A stretch of DNA of 64,000 nt from the NCBI RefSeq assembly GCF_963576675.1, contig NC_088916.1, positions 19,072,501 to 19,136,500 of the forward strand, written 5' to 3'. Shown piece by piece: positions 32,626 to 44,507 of the stretch (position 1 is the stretch's first letter; each line of letters opens with the position of its first letter). The notes beneath the pieces were generated by a model, which saw nothing but the letters and a program-made list of their open reading frames with translations, did no database searches and had not been told where the DNA came from. Origin of the DNA: Euphorbia lathyris. Its lineage: Eukaryota; Streptophyta; Magnoliopsida; Malpighiales; Euphorbiaceae. The translations under genes and the position numbers were made by a program.

Positions 32626-33744
32626 TTTTTTTATAAGCTTCAAAAAAAACTGAATCAAGAAATGAGAAACAAAGAACAGAGAAAATAATAAATTGATGAA
32701 AAGATTGACGAAAAAGAAAAAATGAAAAATGTGTCTGAAGAAGAAACAAAGAATGAAGAAATTGTTTTTTCTCACTAACTTGTGAAAACAGAACTTCTTT
32801 TTCCAGAAATCCTGTGCCTCAAGTATACTATTTGGGAAAAACAAAGCTTTAAACCAAAATCTTCGACCAAAAAACAAACAAGAAGCAACGTAATGAAATA
32901 GACAGAAAAATGTTTTTGATTCAAAAACAAAGGGAAGGGAAGAAAGGGGTGCGGATACAGTATTTCATAAGTCTAATATATAAAGGAACGTTGGCATTTA
33001 CTCCAGACTTGAATTTTCAACCACCATCATTTAATCCATCCATCTACCCCTACACTACATACAATCAATGGAGCAAAGAGTTATTTTATTGGTAGACACA
33101 GTACTCAAAATTAAAGAGCTGCAACCCATTAATGCAAGCAAACTTTTATATCATACCATGTGCAAAAAGCATGTTTCCTTTCTATTTTATTTTTTAATTT
33201 TTTCAATTCCAGTCTTTGCATTCAATTCTCCCACCTACATACAATCAATTCTTGGTGATTTCATTTTTCTATTTCATTCTTTGTTTTATCTCTGACATTT
33301 TGTAGGTAGGGTGAATACTTTTTTTTTCTATTAGTTTCTTTCTTTTTCTTTTTTTTTTAAGGAAAATCTATTTTATCATTTACTAAATAATTTCCTATAA
33401 AAATTTCTATTGCAATTTAATTTCTAATTCAACCAAATTTGTATGGATAGATAAAAATTAAGTGTGATATGAAAATTCCCAATAACCTTGAGATTAAAGT
33501 TTTTCTATAAACAAAATTGATCCATAGTAAAATTATGATTCGGAAAAACGATATAAAATTGACACTAACCTGATTCAGTTAACACGAGATTGATATGAAA
33601 TCTTTTAAGTTAAATTAAGGTTTAATCATTTTTGATATTAATCAAAAATTGACACAACATAACATGAACACAATACAAATCCAAATTGCAACCTCTGGTA
33701 TTTACGTTGTTATTGATTTTTTTGTATATATTTTTAATTGTGAT
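32626..33744. other. Upstream and intergenic region
   Basis: 32626-32880, read on the minus strand, is TC-rich and could be the 5' UTR or promoter of the RNase H-like gene. The rest is AT-rich with no recognisable coding region. Confidence 0.4.
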
Positions 33745-34205
33745 AAGGTTCAAATTTAATCATAATGTTTCTAGCGAAATGCAAATTTAACCAACGTATA
33801 AAATAGTGTAAATTTAATCCTAACATTTTTAAGTAAGATCAATTTTACCCCTTATGCTATCGAAAATATCAGACATTTTGACGAAAAAAATTGTGATTAA
33901 CTTATATGTATCAGATTAAGTTTTTAGCATTTTAATATAATTTTTGTAATTTTGTTAGTAAAACACTAAATATTTTAGACATAATTAATATTTGGAAGGT
34001 CTAAAGTGACAGTTAAATACCAGTCAAACAAGTTTTTTTTTTAATTTTCGATAACGTGTGGCTAAAATTGATTTTGTTTGGAAATATTATGGTTAAATTT
34101 GCATACGTTCATACATTAAGGTTAAATATGCACTTCCCTTAACGTTACAATTAAATTTGCATTTCCCTTAAAAGTTTAGGTTAAATTTGGTCTTTATCCC
34201 TTTTT
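33745..34205. mobile_element. Inverted-repeat element with GGTTAAATTTGCA words
   Basis: The left side reads GGTTCAAATTTAATCATAAT and AATGCAAATTTAACC. The right side reads GGTTAAATTTGCATAC, GTTACAATTAAATTTGCA and GGTTAAATTTGGTC. The inner part recurs, decayed, at about 21290-21450. Exact ends are uncertain. Confidence 0.5.
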
Positions 34206-34897
34206 TATTTTACACAAGAGATACAATTTTCTTTCACTACCTGCAAATCCTGGATCCGTCCCTGTCGTGGTCATGGTGGTTCTAGTGGCCAGAGGGGTCT
34301 GGGCCCACCCCCACCCCTGTATACGCTCTTGAGAATAATTTCACAAAGTACGGAGGACGGTAAACCCGCACAATGTATGGATGACTGTCATTCCTCATGT
34401 ATTGAGAGCATGGCTGACGATATGCATGCACATGCACAAAATGATTTTATGGTCCTAATTACTGTCGTTTTAAAGCATGCCAATAGGATTACACGGAGGA
34501 TGACAGCTTCGCACGTGTGAAAGGAGGTACGGAGGATGGCGATTCCACGTGTGTAAAAGACTACACAAATGATGGATATTCCGCACATACAAAAAATCAA
34601 AGAGGAATGGCTTACCAACCCGAGCAAAGAGGTCGAGCACCCCACTACAAGTAATGTTTCTATCACTCACTACACTACTCAATGTTTAGCCAATTTTGCC
34701 TATGGGCATGTATTTTTCTAATCCTTATGATGTACATATATTAACCTTGTCTACAGGTCTGATTCAATGAGAATCCACCCGAAACACCAAGTCATGACCC
34801 TTTTTTACAAAATACAACTTAGTAGGGTCAAGTGAGACTGAGTGAAACTAAGTGAAACTTAGAAAAATCCTATAAAAAAGAGGGGAAGGAACCGATT
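34206..34897. other. Intergenic, repeat-derived
   Basis: 34330-34590 repeats degraded ACGGAGGA and CACGTGTG(A/T)AA words. 34810-34865 repeats GTGAGACTGAGTGAAACTAA. No gene recognised. Confidence 0.35.
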
Positions 34898-35690
34898 GTT
34901 AGGGTCGTATTATATAGAGACTTAAGTATGGTTTTAGGCCTATTTATGTGTGATTATCATCCTTTTACCATATTTTAGGTAGTGTTCCCCTAATTTCACA
35001 CTTATTGTGCACATTGAGGTGTTTCAAGTACAATCGAGGAAGAAAATGAGCAAAAACGAAGGTTGAAGAACTCTTTGCTCAGCGAGTAGGTTTTGTACTC
35101 GGCGAGTCACTTAAGCTTCTCGACGAGCTAATTAACTCGCCGTGACCAGACAGTCACCAAACCAAGTCAATGGAAGAGTGAGAAAAGTCAACCAAGTTAG
35201 AGCTCGAAAATAGGCATCTACTCGGCGAGCAAGACCCTCTGCTCGACGAGTAGACTTAAGATTCCTGCTCCAATTCTACCTCAATTATCCAACTTCAAGT
35301 TAAAAATAAACACTTCAATCTGATCCAATGACAGGAGGAAGACCTAAATAAACTAGAATAACGATAACAACACTATAAATAGAGGCTAAAACCATTGTAT
35401 TAGGTATTCATCTTTAGTTATTCTCAGTTTTAGTCTTAACTTAGCTTTTATTTAGTCGTTTTACATTCGAGTAAGTTCAGATTCATTTTGTGTTCAATCA
35501 ACCAAGGTACATCCATCCCTTAGTTGTAAGATTTCAATATTGGGTTGTTCTTCATCTCAATTTATCAATTTACTTATTATACTTCAATTCTCTTCATCTC
35601 GTAATTCTCTATCACATTGAATCTTAATAATAATTGATAAGCATGAGCTCATTCTTCCCTCGTCTTATCCCCAATCCGTGTTTTAGTTCC
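34898..35690 (+). mobile_element. LTR-like segment with CTCGGCGAGT repeats
   Basis: It begins TGTTAGGGTCG, a plausible LTR start, and carries at least six copies of palindromic CTCGGCGAGTA/CTCGACGAG at 35078-35250. That feature is seen in LTRs of Athila-type gypsy elements. TATAAATAGAGGC at 35385 would be its TATA box. The 3' boundary is lost in the pentamer array. Confidence 0.45.
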
Positions 35691-36705
35691 GCGTAAAATA
35701 ACGTAACTTAACTTAACTTAATAAAAATCTTCTTGCTTACAGTCATATTAGGGGTCTAGTTTTCACAAGTGTTAACAACAACACTAAGTAAGGAATAAAT
35801 ACTTTATGAATTTACTTATAATGTTACATAACGTAACATAACTTAACGTAACGTAATATAACGTAACGTAACTTAATGTAACGTAATGTAACTTAACGTA
35901 ACGTAACTTAATGTAACGTAATGTAACTTAACGTAACGTAACGTAATGTAACATAATGCCACACAATGTAGTGTAACGTAACGTAACATAAAAACGTAAC
36001 TTAACATAACATAATGGAACATAGTGTCACGTAACTTAACTTAACATAATGTAACGTAACTTATTATAATGTAACTTAGCATAATATAACTTAGCATAAG
36101 TTAACGTAAAGTAACGTAATGTAACTTAACATAACTTAGCATAATGTAACTTAGCATAACGTAACTTAGCATAAATTAATGTAACCTAACATAACGTAAA
36201 TTGGCGTAAATTAGCCTAAATTAACATAACGTAAATTAGCATAATGTAACATAACATAGCGTAACATAACATAGCGTAACTTAGCATAGTGTAAGTTAGG
36301 ATAACATAAACTTAGTGTAAATTAACAACCAAATCTAAGTAAATTACCGTAACTTAGCATAAATTAGAGTAACTTAGCATAACGTAACTTAACATAACAT
36401 AACTTAGCGTAACGTAATGTAATGTAACATAACGTAACGTAACATGACTTAATGAAACTTAGCATAACATAGCTTCGTGTAACATAACTTAATGTAAATT
36501 AACGTAAACTAATGTAACATAAACTAACGTAACATAAATTAATGTAACTTTCGTAAATTAACGTAACGTAAATTAGCATAAATTAATGTAACATAACATA
36601 ACTTAGTGTAAAGTAATGCAACGTAACGTAAATTAATGTAACTTAGTGTAAATTAATGTAACTTAGCATAATGTGATGTAACATAACGTAACGTAACAAA
36701 ATTGC
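35690..36705. repeat. Degenerate pentanucleotide array (ACGTA/ACTTA/ACATA/ATGTA)
   Basis: For about 900 bases nearly every five bases read A-Y-N-T-A, as in ACGTAACGTAACATAACTTA. The array is interrupted by a unique segment at about 35735-35825. Variation is mainly at pentamer positions 2 and 3. It encodes nothing and is unrelated to plant telomere TTTAGGG. Confidence 0.85.
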
Positions 36706-37818
36706 TTTTACATTATCAAACTTCCCAATTGATTCAAGTTGTAAAAACACTAAACAAACACTCTTAGCTTACTGAGTTAAGCTTTTAAGCATTGGAATTC
36801 ACTTTAAAAACCTAAGTTTTGAGCTATTCTCTCTCTAAAACCCTATTCTTTCTCAAACACCTAACTTCCTCTCTCTTAGATTCTTGATTTTTGACTCAAT
36901 ATCGGCTCTCCAATTTGCCCCCTCTAAATGAAACCCTAATTCCCTTCTGATAGAGATTTTTGGACACCCTAATCCCCAAACAGAATGATTTTTAGTGAGA
37001 ATCGGTGCTGAGGTCACAAACCCTAGCTATTCTAGGTATTAGAGGTGATCAACCATCATTGAGGGGTGATCGGCCCTTTTAGTGAATGATTGGACGGTCA
37101 ACCAGTCAAAGGAGGATGCACATGGGCGATCGGTCCTTGTGATTGGTGGTCGCCCAAATGATTTGGTCGATTGGTGACAACGATAAAAAAAACTATCTAA
37201 CTCCTAAGAGCAAGTGGACTTTATTGTTATTAAGTAGTAAACGTTCCTAAGAACGGTATCGATCCCATAGAGACTATTCCTATTCCTTATTCGACTTAAA
37301 TCTTATATTAACTAATGAATTGAATTAAGAAGGTTGGTTGTTTGTTTGATCTACAAGAATATAAAAGCAATGATTTACTAATTGGTTGTTTCTATGAATG
37401 AGTGAGAGGCTGAGATACCGAGATCTCTATATTTATCTCCTATGGTGTCAAGTTGTGTAGTGATGTGATAAAGATCTAACCCTAAAAGATGGTAAGTTTC
37501 CTTAAAAAGTAAATAATCTCGACCTAAGATTATCAACTCTATTCCTAATTCCTTAGACCGATGTTTGATTAGGAAAAATATCTAAGTTACTTAGGAAGCA
37601 TGAATATTAATGAAAGTTAAAGCTAAGTCGTGACCTCGACTACAAAGCCGCACTATCTGGTTAGGGTATAGGTAAAGTTAGGGTTTGCTTGGTTGGATTG
37701 ATCGCTTGGTTAGGCTACTCAATCCAACACATATACTAATCACTTGGTTAGACCACCGCAAGGCCTAGCTCACTGAGCTGGGTCCGAGAATCTATCTAAA
37801 AAGACTGATTCTCACTCC
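36706..37818. other. Mixed LTR fragments
   Basis: 36950-37170 has repeated GGTGATCGGCCC- and TGGTCGCCCAAA-like words. 37195-37300 contains AACGGTATCGATCCCATAGAG, close to the reverse complement of the GTGGGATCGATA word at the end of the solo LTR at 22307-23720, so an LTR end on the minus strand is likely. No protein domain was found. Confidence 0.35.
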
Positions 37819-38757
37819 TGATATACGGGGATTTTATATTTTATTCTTCCATATTTGAATCTAATATTAACTTGTAATCAGGAGCCTATTTTTAGCCTAT
37901 AAATAGACTCCCCTTTCAATTGTATTTTGCATCTTTTGCTTGCATAATTAGTCATCCCCTACATTGAGAATTCATCCTAAAATCCTCCATCTGCCATTGA
38001 AGCACCAAGGTTCCATCTCTAGAGGATTCCCAAGATTCCATCCTCTAGTCCCAGAAAGACGACTGCTTAGTCGACAAGTTCGTAAAAAGGATTTCTATTC
38101 TCTTTAGTTTATCTGTTTACTTTAGATCCTTCCTATGTATTCTGGGTTGGTTTTATATGTGACAATCATCATTCCATCTTTAATATAAGTTTTTGTATTT
38201 GATTTCTCAATTGATTTCACATTCTATCTATTTATGCTTTGCTTAATTGGTTTAAATCATTCAAAACTCCAAAGATTAAATAGGTTCATATTGCAAGTCG
38301 AATTTGATTGTATGTAATCAAAGAATCTATGAAATTGACAACTTCATACTTGATAAGATCCAAATTCCTCAACCTTAGAGCTAGCTCGGCATGTAACAAA
38401 GGAATTGCGTGATAAGGACCCTAAAAGAATAAGTAGGTTTAATCGCCTTAGACTTAAGCAACTCAAAATATGTAATTGATTAATTTCTTAATTAGGTTGA
38501 ATATTATATTATCGTATCATTCCATTCACTACTTGATTGATTGTCTGGCTTAAGATCACTTTAGGAGTAAATTAACTTAATTACAAACCCCCAATCCAAC
38601 TTTCCACCGCTTAAATAACATTAGAAGCCTAGTAGTTTGGTACTTGTGGTATAAATCTTGTAGATTCGATACTTGAACTTATCCAGATTATTACTTAATA
38701 ACGACGGGGTATACTTATCCCTTAGTGAGCCTTTGAGTGTCAGTTCGAGACGCATCA
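37819..38757 (+). mobile_element. Probable LTR
   Basis: It begins TGATATACGGGG and ends GAGACGCATCA. A TATA box, TATAAATA, lies at 37898-37905. Near the end it has ACGGGGTATACTTATCC and TTAGTGAGCCT, the style of U5 in gypsy LTRs. No 5 bp duplication was found at these borders (ACTCC versus ATAAT), so they are uncertain. Confidence 0.4.
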
Positions 38758-38991
38758 ATAATGGCTATTTCATGCTTCAGATGTCAAGGTCAATGGGTTG
38801 TTTCTTTGGATATCGACAACTCCTACATCATGTCGATCTATTCCAACATCGTAATTAGGGAATATAATCATGTTGAATTGGTAATAAATATTAGTATGTC
38901 CACCATCTTGGAAATTGCCACTCTATATGATAGATCATCTTAGTCCACCTGTATCGTGCCTAGTGATAAGAAAGACAATGTTGGCTGATAG
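38758..38991. other. Unassigned spacer
   Basis: Frames of 61-68 codons overlap here on the plus strand without recognisable motifs. Confidence 0.35.
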
Positions 38992-39492
38992 CTAGGTCCA
39001 ACTATTGTGGATCCATAACCGAAAATGGTATTTGAAACTCTTTACAGGAAACATACTTGATATAAGTGTGTCATTGGTTACTCTCTCAACCTGAACAAAT
39101 AACTCAACATTATTGTATGTTGGTACATTGCTCAAATTATCGTAAATGAATTGAACATTGTCGTCATTCGAAATAATCATATAAGAGTATGACAATGATT
39201 AGTCGTGAAAGATTGGAAACTTGTACACAATTCGTGTTATTATGTCACCACTATTTAATTCAATAGTTGCTCGGATTCTAGATACAAGATTTTTAAATTA
39301 TGGCCTCCTTCTCAACTTCAGTCGTTTATTCTTTACCAATGCATTAGACCAATCATATTCAAAACTGTAGCCCCTAAAATTCATCTTCCTGCCCCAACTT
39401 ATGGTGTAATTAATATATCCAGTCATTCTAAAATACCTACATAATATACAAATTAAAAACTTTTTTATTAACCACAAAATTGAAACAATCAA
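38992..39492 (-). pseudogene. Possible MuDR/MULE N-terminal domain fragment
   Basis: On the minus strand, TGYINYTISWGRK is followed (after a shift) by RATIELNSGDIITRIVYKFP. Then come YMIISNDDNVQFIYDNLSN and VELFVQVERV. The pattern of a 'DDxDVxFxxxN' loop followed by VELxVxVE is that of the N-terminal MuDR domain of plant MULE transposases. It is on the opposite strand to the transposase core at 40754-42560, so it is either a separate element or inverted. Confidence 0.4.
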
Positions 39493-39674
39493 AATAACAT
39501 AAAAAAAATGATCAAATATTATAAAATATTATTACTAATCAATTAAGAAGTGTTATATTTTTATAAGTTAAAAACAAAATCACTTTATATTTATAATTTA
39601 ATATATTCATTATAATTTTAATAATTTTATGGATATAAAGATAGTATAATTTAATGTATATTTTGATGTAAATA
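39493..39674. other. AT-rich spacer
   Basis: Nothing recognisable. Confidence 0.5.
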
Positions 39675-40546
39675 TGATGTAGATTGAAATCGACTGGAGG
39701 TTTTAATCGTAAACCAACAAAGAATACAAACTTCTCTAGCTTAACTAGAAGGTTGAGTAAACCCAAGGATTGATAATCCAAGCTCCAATGGAGGCTCTTT
39801 TGTGTTAATTCATTCAAAGTTACTAAACATTAGAAAGAAGAGAGTTTAAATACTCTCCAAAATAACAAGAGAAAAGACTAAAAGCCCATCAATAGGGTTT
39901 TGGGCAAAACATGTGCCTAAGGGTAGGATAGGAAAGGAAATAGTCCATGGTAGTTTAGTAATAAGGGTTGGTGGTAAAACAGTAAATAAACACCAACAGT
40001 AATGGTCCTCTCTTGGTAAGAACTTGGAGGAGAAGTATCCTTCCAGCAGAGTACGCCCCGCACCCCAAGAATTACGCCCGCGTATTTGAGCCTCTGAACT
40101 TGGGGACGCTCGATGATGCTCCTTACGCGCAGCGTCTTTGGGACTACACCCCGCGTAGTTGAGCTCCTGAACTTTGGGGTTCCGTAGATTGGGCTTTACG
40201 CGTGGTGCCTCCGGAGTTACACTCCGCGTAGTTGAGCTCCTGAACTTGGTGGCTCTGTGGGTTGGAATCTACGCATGGCATTCTAGGCGTACACCCCGCG
40301 TACTTGACCTCCTGAGATGATTCTCGCTCGAAGCTGCTACTTGCGTCCCGCGTACTAGTCGGGACGCCCCGCGTCCCTGATTTCTTTGACACTCCTTCGA
40401 AAACGGGACTCACCATGCTTCGCGTCTTGCTAGGCACGCCCCGCGTGCTCTGTTAGTTATCTTGGCGCTCGCCTTCCTTTAGTGGATTCTCTCGTGTTCC
40501 GACTCGTAGCTCAGGGCTCGGGCTTAGAGGAATGATGCCCTCATCA
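39675..40546 (-). mobile_element. Solo LTR of the CRM-like family, minus strand
   Basis: On the minus strand it starts TGATGAGGGCATC and ends CAATCTACATCA. These are the termini of the LTRs at 57768-58599 and 63450 onward. It shares their TATA-like TATTTAAA (39855-39862), the repeated ACGCGGGGCGT-like motif and the text around GCCCGAG. The flanks AAATA and AAAAT are one base out of register with a 5 bp duplication. A 97-codon frame on the LTR sense strand (40437-40144) parallels the frame in the other LTRs. Confidence 0.8.
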
Positions 40547-40753
40547 AAAATATATAATGGATACAATGGGTAGTATTATTTTATAGGTATTATTGGATAG
40601 TATTATTTTCTTGATAATTTTATAGAGATAGTATTATTTCAAATTTATGGATACAATTATATTAAAATAATAATGATATAGATATGGTATTATTTTAATT
40701 TTATGGATATTTTGATGTAAATATATAATGAATATTATGTGTAGTAGTATTTT

Positions 40754-42560
40754 ATGGATATTATGTGTAGTATTATTTTAATTTTTTCGATCAACTTGTT
40801 CCGATCTTACTACTTGTTCATTGGTATGGATTCAACATATAAAAGAAACAAGTATAAAATGTCATTTTTTGAGATTATTGGGATGGCGCCTTCTAATAAG
40901 AACTTCTTGATTGTCTATACAATTATGAAGGATGAGACTGGGGGGCAGCTATATGTGGGTTTTACAAAAATTGAGGCTTTTGCTCGAATATGATGTTCAT
41001 CCGTCAGCCATTGCTACTGACCGAGAGATATGATTGATGAGATCGGTTAAAGAGGTTTCTCCAGAAACCTATCATTTGTTGTGTACATGACATATCAATA
41101 AGGATGTGGAGGATAAAGTAGGAAAACTGATTGGAATGAAGGAACATGGGGAAATTTTTAAGAAGAGTAAATGGAAGAAAATAATTTAAGTGTCGAAAAT
41201 TGCCAAATATGAGGAGGCTATGAGAATAATGAAGGATACTAATTCCAAATGGCCTCGTGTGATACATGTGGAGACGACATGGCTAGTGCATGAGGAGAAG
41301 TTTTGCCGAGCATGGACGAACAATGTTTTACACTTAGGAAACACAACAACATGTAGAGTAGAGAGTGCACATGCACAGTTGAAGCAGTGGTTGAATTCAT
41401 CTATAGGAGTACTCGATACAGTATGGGTGAAGGTGCACAAAGACATTGAGGCTCAGATTGATGCGATTAAGTAAGACATTTTTTCTATTATTAAATTTAA
41501 TCTTTTTAATTGTAATAAATTAGTTTTTTTAATGTTTTATTGTCTATAACCAGATACTCACTTGAGGACTCAAGACGAAGATCTGCGGTGTCTTACTGCA
41601 GATTTTCTTTCAGCTACCTCGACTTACATGTTTCACATCACTGTCTGAGTCTACTGTATGATGAACGAGTGCGTATGGTCGGAATGAGTGTGGATGTGTT
41701 TAGCAATTGCGGGTGTGTGTTGCCAATGACTCATGATATTCCCTGTGTGTGTGAAATCAAAAAACATATGGATTCGAATATGCCGATTAGTGTGGACCGC
41801 ATCCACCCTTTTTGGAGAACTCTTGTTTTTTTATGGTCTGAGTGACAAACCAGCTACTGCTCCCCTATTCGGTGATGGGTCGGGGATCACCATTTTTTCA
41901 CTCTCTTGTGGAAAAGGCCGACAAGTTAGATCCTTCAATGGTGCATAACATATCTATATACATCCATGATCAAATTAACCCATATCAAGCCAGTTACTAA
42001 TAACTCGATGTTAAAGATACAGTTAGGGGTAGACCAAGGGGGGGTTCATCTACCAAACGCAATCTGAGTGCATAGGAGTATGGTCAGAGTGGATGTGGTC
42101 GTGCTCGGTCTTCTAGTTCGAGGAGTAGTCGTAGTCGAGGCTGAAGCTCATCGTCATCCGTACATAACAATGAGATGCCGGGTATTTATTATTTTCGTAA
42201 CAAATGAGTTAATGTTAAAGTAAATATATTATCAGATAGTCAGGAGCGGTGTGTGGTTTGTCCCACTAGATGATGAGTCCTGATGAGATATATGCTATTG
42301 CCTATGTTTTGAATGCAGTGATATTCCTTTTTACTGAGCCACGGTTAGGATGTTGTACTATACTGCCGATACGTTCAAACGATGGAAGACCACTGGAGCG
42401 AGAGATTGTCATTTCGGAAGTTATCGACATTACATACGTCTTTATTTAAGACTTGGTTTTCCAGTCCCACTCATTCCCGTCTATTGACATAGATATGCGA
42501 TCCGAGTGTCCAACACTTGGATAATATTTATGCTGATAGGAGAGCGGGTTGGAATAGATT
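40754..42560 (+). pseudogene. MULE transposase pseudogene (MULE domain and SWIM zinc finger)
   Basis: Block 1 (about 40824-41030) reads GMDSTYKRNKYKMSFFEIIG, then IATDREI: the first catalytic Asp strand and the second-Asp region of MULE/FAR1-type transposases. Block 2 (about 41190-41472) reads WTNNVLHLGNTTTCRVESAH, then AQLKQWLNSS, with the catalytic Glu in VES. An intron-like gap (GTAAGACATT...ATAACCAG, about 41473-41553) precedes block 3, which has C-G-C, HDIPCVCEIKKH and IHPFWRTL, a SWIM finger. A Ser/Arg-rich tail follows (about 42000-42170). At least three stops break it. Its ends were not identified. Confidence 0.75.
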
Positions 42561-42723
42561 ACATTGATGTGTATAATTTTATGTGTTTTAATTGATAATA
42601 TTTACACTATATGAATCTCTCTAGAATAGTTAATTTATTTATCAATTTAGATTATTTTTTATGTGTTTTAATTTTAATTATAATGTTATTAATTTTAATT
42701 ATAATGTTATTAAAATAAGAGGT

Positions 42724-42791
42724 GCGTGAGGATATCCTCACCACATGGTGAGGCGTGCTAGCCATACGCCTGGTGAGTGATATCCTCACGC
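42724..42791. repeat. Palindromic hairpin (GCGTGAGGATATCCTCAC)
   Basis: GCGTGAGGATATC near 42724 pairs with GATATCCTCACGC near 42779, and an inner pair, TGAGGCGT with ACGCCTGGTGA, also forms. It lies just past the MULE remains. A run of about 22 C at about 42847-42866 follows. Confidence 0.6.
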
Positions 42792-42894
42792 CCGCATGTC
42801 GGGAGAGCAGGGACGGATGTAGAGGGGTCAAAGGGGGCATTTGCTTCCCCCCCCCCCCCCCCCCCTCCCATCTCACCCCTAGAAAAAGAAGGGT

Positions 42895-43095
42895 TAAGTG
42901 CAAAAATAACCATATCGTTTTGGATCAGAAGCAATTTTATCTCTAACGTCTAAAATGGTGCAATTTTATCCATAATATTGGAAGCCAATAGTAGTTTTAC
43001 TCTTAACGTTGATAAATTGGATCAATTTGAAAAATAATTCATCAAACTGTTTTTTCAATCATGAATCTTGTCATCTAAAATATATATGATTGTAA
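42895..43095. mobile_element. Family-1 MITE, left half
   Basis: It begins GTGCAAAAATAACC and carries CAATTTTATC(C/T) units, with GTTGATAAATTGGATCAATT. The right arm is missing. Confidence 0.5.
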
Positions 43096-43194
43096 TCGTG
43101 GAAGTAAAGCAAAAATTTTGTCTTAAATATTTGTATGTCATTATTTTATTTTGATGTTCATAATTATTTTCGTTGTTAAAATTAATACTTATGG

Positions 43195-43535
43195 GGTGTT
43201 TGGTTGCTCCTTTTCAGCCTCCTTTTGCCTTTTCACTTCAAAAGGGGGAGTTTTAAGTGTTTGGTTAGTGATCTCCTGTTTGCCTTTAACAATTGAAAAG
43301 CAGCATTAGGTGTTTGGTTAGTAATCTCCTGTTTGCCTTTTACACCCGAAAAGCAGCATTTTACAAAAGCAGAGAATCTCTGCTTTTTGGAAAAGCAGTT
43401 TTTTCCAACAGCAAACAGCAAACCGTAACAGCAACCGCAAACAACAACAGCAAACCGTAACAGCAAACAGCAAACCATAACAGTAAACAGCGAACAACAA
43501 CAACAAACAGTAGGTAAAACAAACGGGCCCTTAAT
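43195..43535. mobile_element. hAT-like MITE with repeated arm and AACAGCAAACCGT minisatellite
   Basis: It starts GGGGTGTTTGGTTGCTCC and ends AAACGGGCCC. The subterminal GTGTTTGGTTAGT(G/A)ATCTC block is present twice in tandem (about 43257 and 43311). 43403-43510 is an array of about 12 AACAGCAAACCRT-type units. The frames at 43233-43506 (minus) merely translate that array. Confidence 0.55.
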
Positions 43536-44507
43536 ATATTATGAGCTTCTAGATTTGGTGTAAAAAATATTGTTTAGACGGTGCCTTCTACGGTTACTTT
43601 GTTTTTGACAACGTATCATTATTTGGCGTTATTTGGTGTGTTTTCATTATTGAATGATGGATTAAAAAATTAATCAAATGGTAAAAACACACAAAGTAAG
43701 ACTTACTTTGTTAAGCATAGTCTTTACCTTATTTAGCCTATTAAATTTATAAAATATGTTATTAGTATATTAAATTTATTTAAAGTAATCATCCTTTTAA
43801 ATCCAAATAACAATATATAATAAAATTAATTTATCGATTACTTTAAACAAAGTACTTTAAAAGCTCCACGACTGCCGGTTTTTTTGTGCTTGGTAGCTCC
43901 AAATATATTAAATGTAAAATTAACTAGGAATACTATTTATTTAGTTATTTATTCTTTTTTTTAAAAGAACTATTTATTTATTTTTATTTCTTTTAAGAAA
44001 TGATTAACTATTTATATAATGTCAATAGTATGTTTATTTTGGTTTATTTATAAGGTGATAATAAACATGTAACAGTTACATATTTTCATGTGAATGATAA
44101 ACTTATTCTAAAATTGTCTATTATTAGACAGATTTTATTGTTAGAATTTAATATTTATATCCAAAAACATGCTATAGATAAAGTTGAAATTTGCCATATC
44201 ATTAAAGGGGAACGTAAATTTATGATAAATTTTTATACATGCTTTAGAGAAAATTTGAATATATTAGTATAACTGTTAATGAATACCTTATCGGATATCA
44301 AATAAATTTATCGATAAATTAAAATAGTGTTGTATTGAAAATTTTCGAATTCTATTAATTCAGATATCAAACAAATTTATCGATAAATTAAAATAGTTTC
44401 GTATATTTAATAAGTAGTCTATGATTATGTTTTTAGGGTAAATAATTATAAGTTTCGTACATTTTACATGTGACATACTTAATTGTTAGAATTTTATTAT
44501 AGTTTTT
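43536..44507. other. AT-rich intergenic with a direct repeat
   Basis: ATATCAAA(T/C)AAATTTATCGA followed by TAAATTAAAATAGT occurs at 44296 and 44362 (about 36 bp each). No gene. Confidence 0.5.

Noticed and set aside
32530..32877. 115-codon Phe-rich frame as an N-terminal extension of the RNase H-like gene
   Set aside because: Upstream of the ATG at 32625 it is TC-rich Phe/Leu sequence typical of a 5' UTR.
35690..36705. Interstitial telomere repeats
   Set aside because: The period is 5 and the sequence ACNTA, not the 7 bp TTTAGGG of plants.
40754..42560. Functional FAR1-like (domesticated MULE) host gene
   Set aside because: At least three in-frame stops and eroded blocks; not an intact domesticated gene.
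43233..43506. Cys/Leu-rich minus-strand frames resembling a small secreted Cys-rich peptide
   Set aside because: They translate the AACAGCAAACCGT minisatellite of a MITE.
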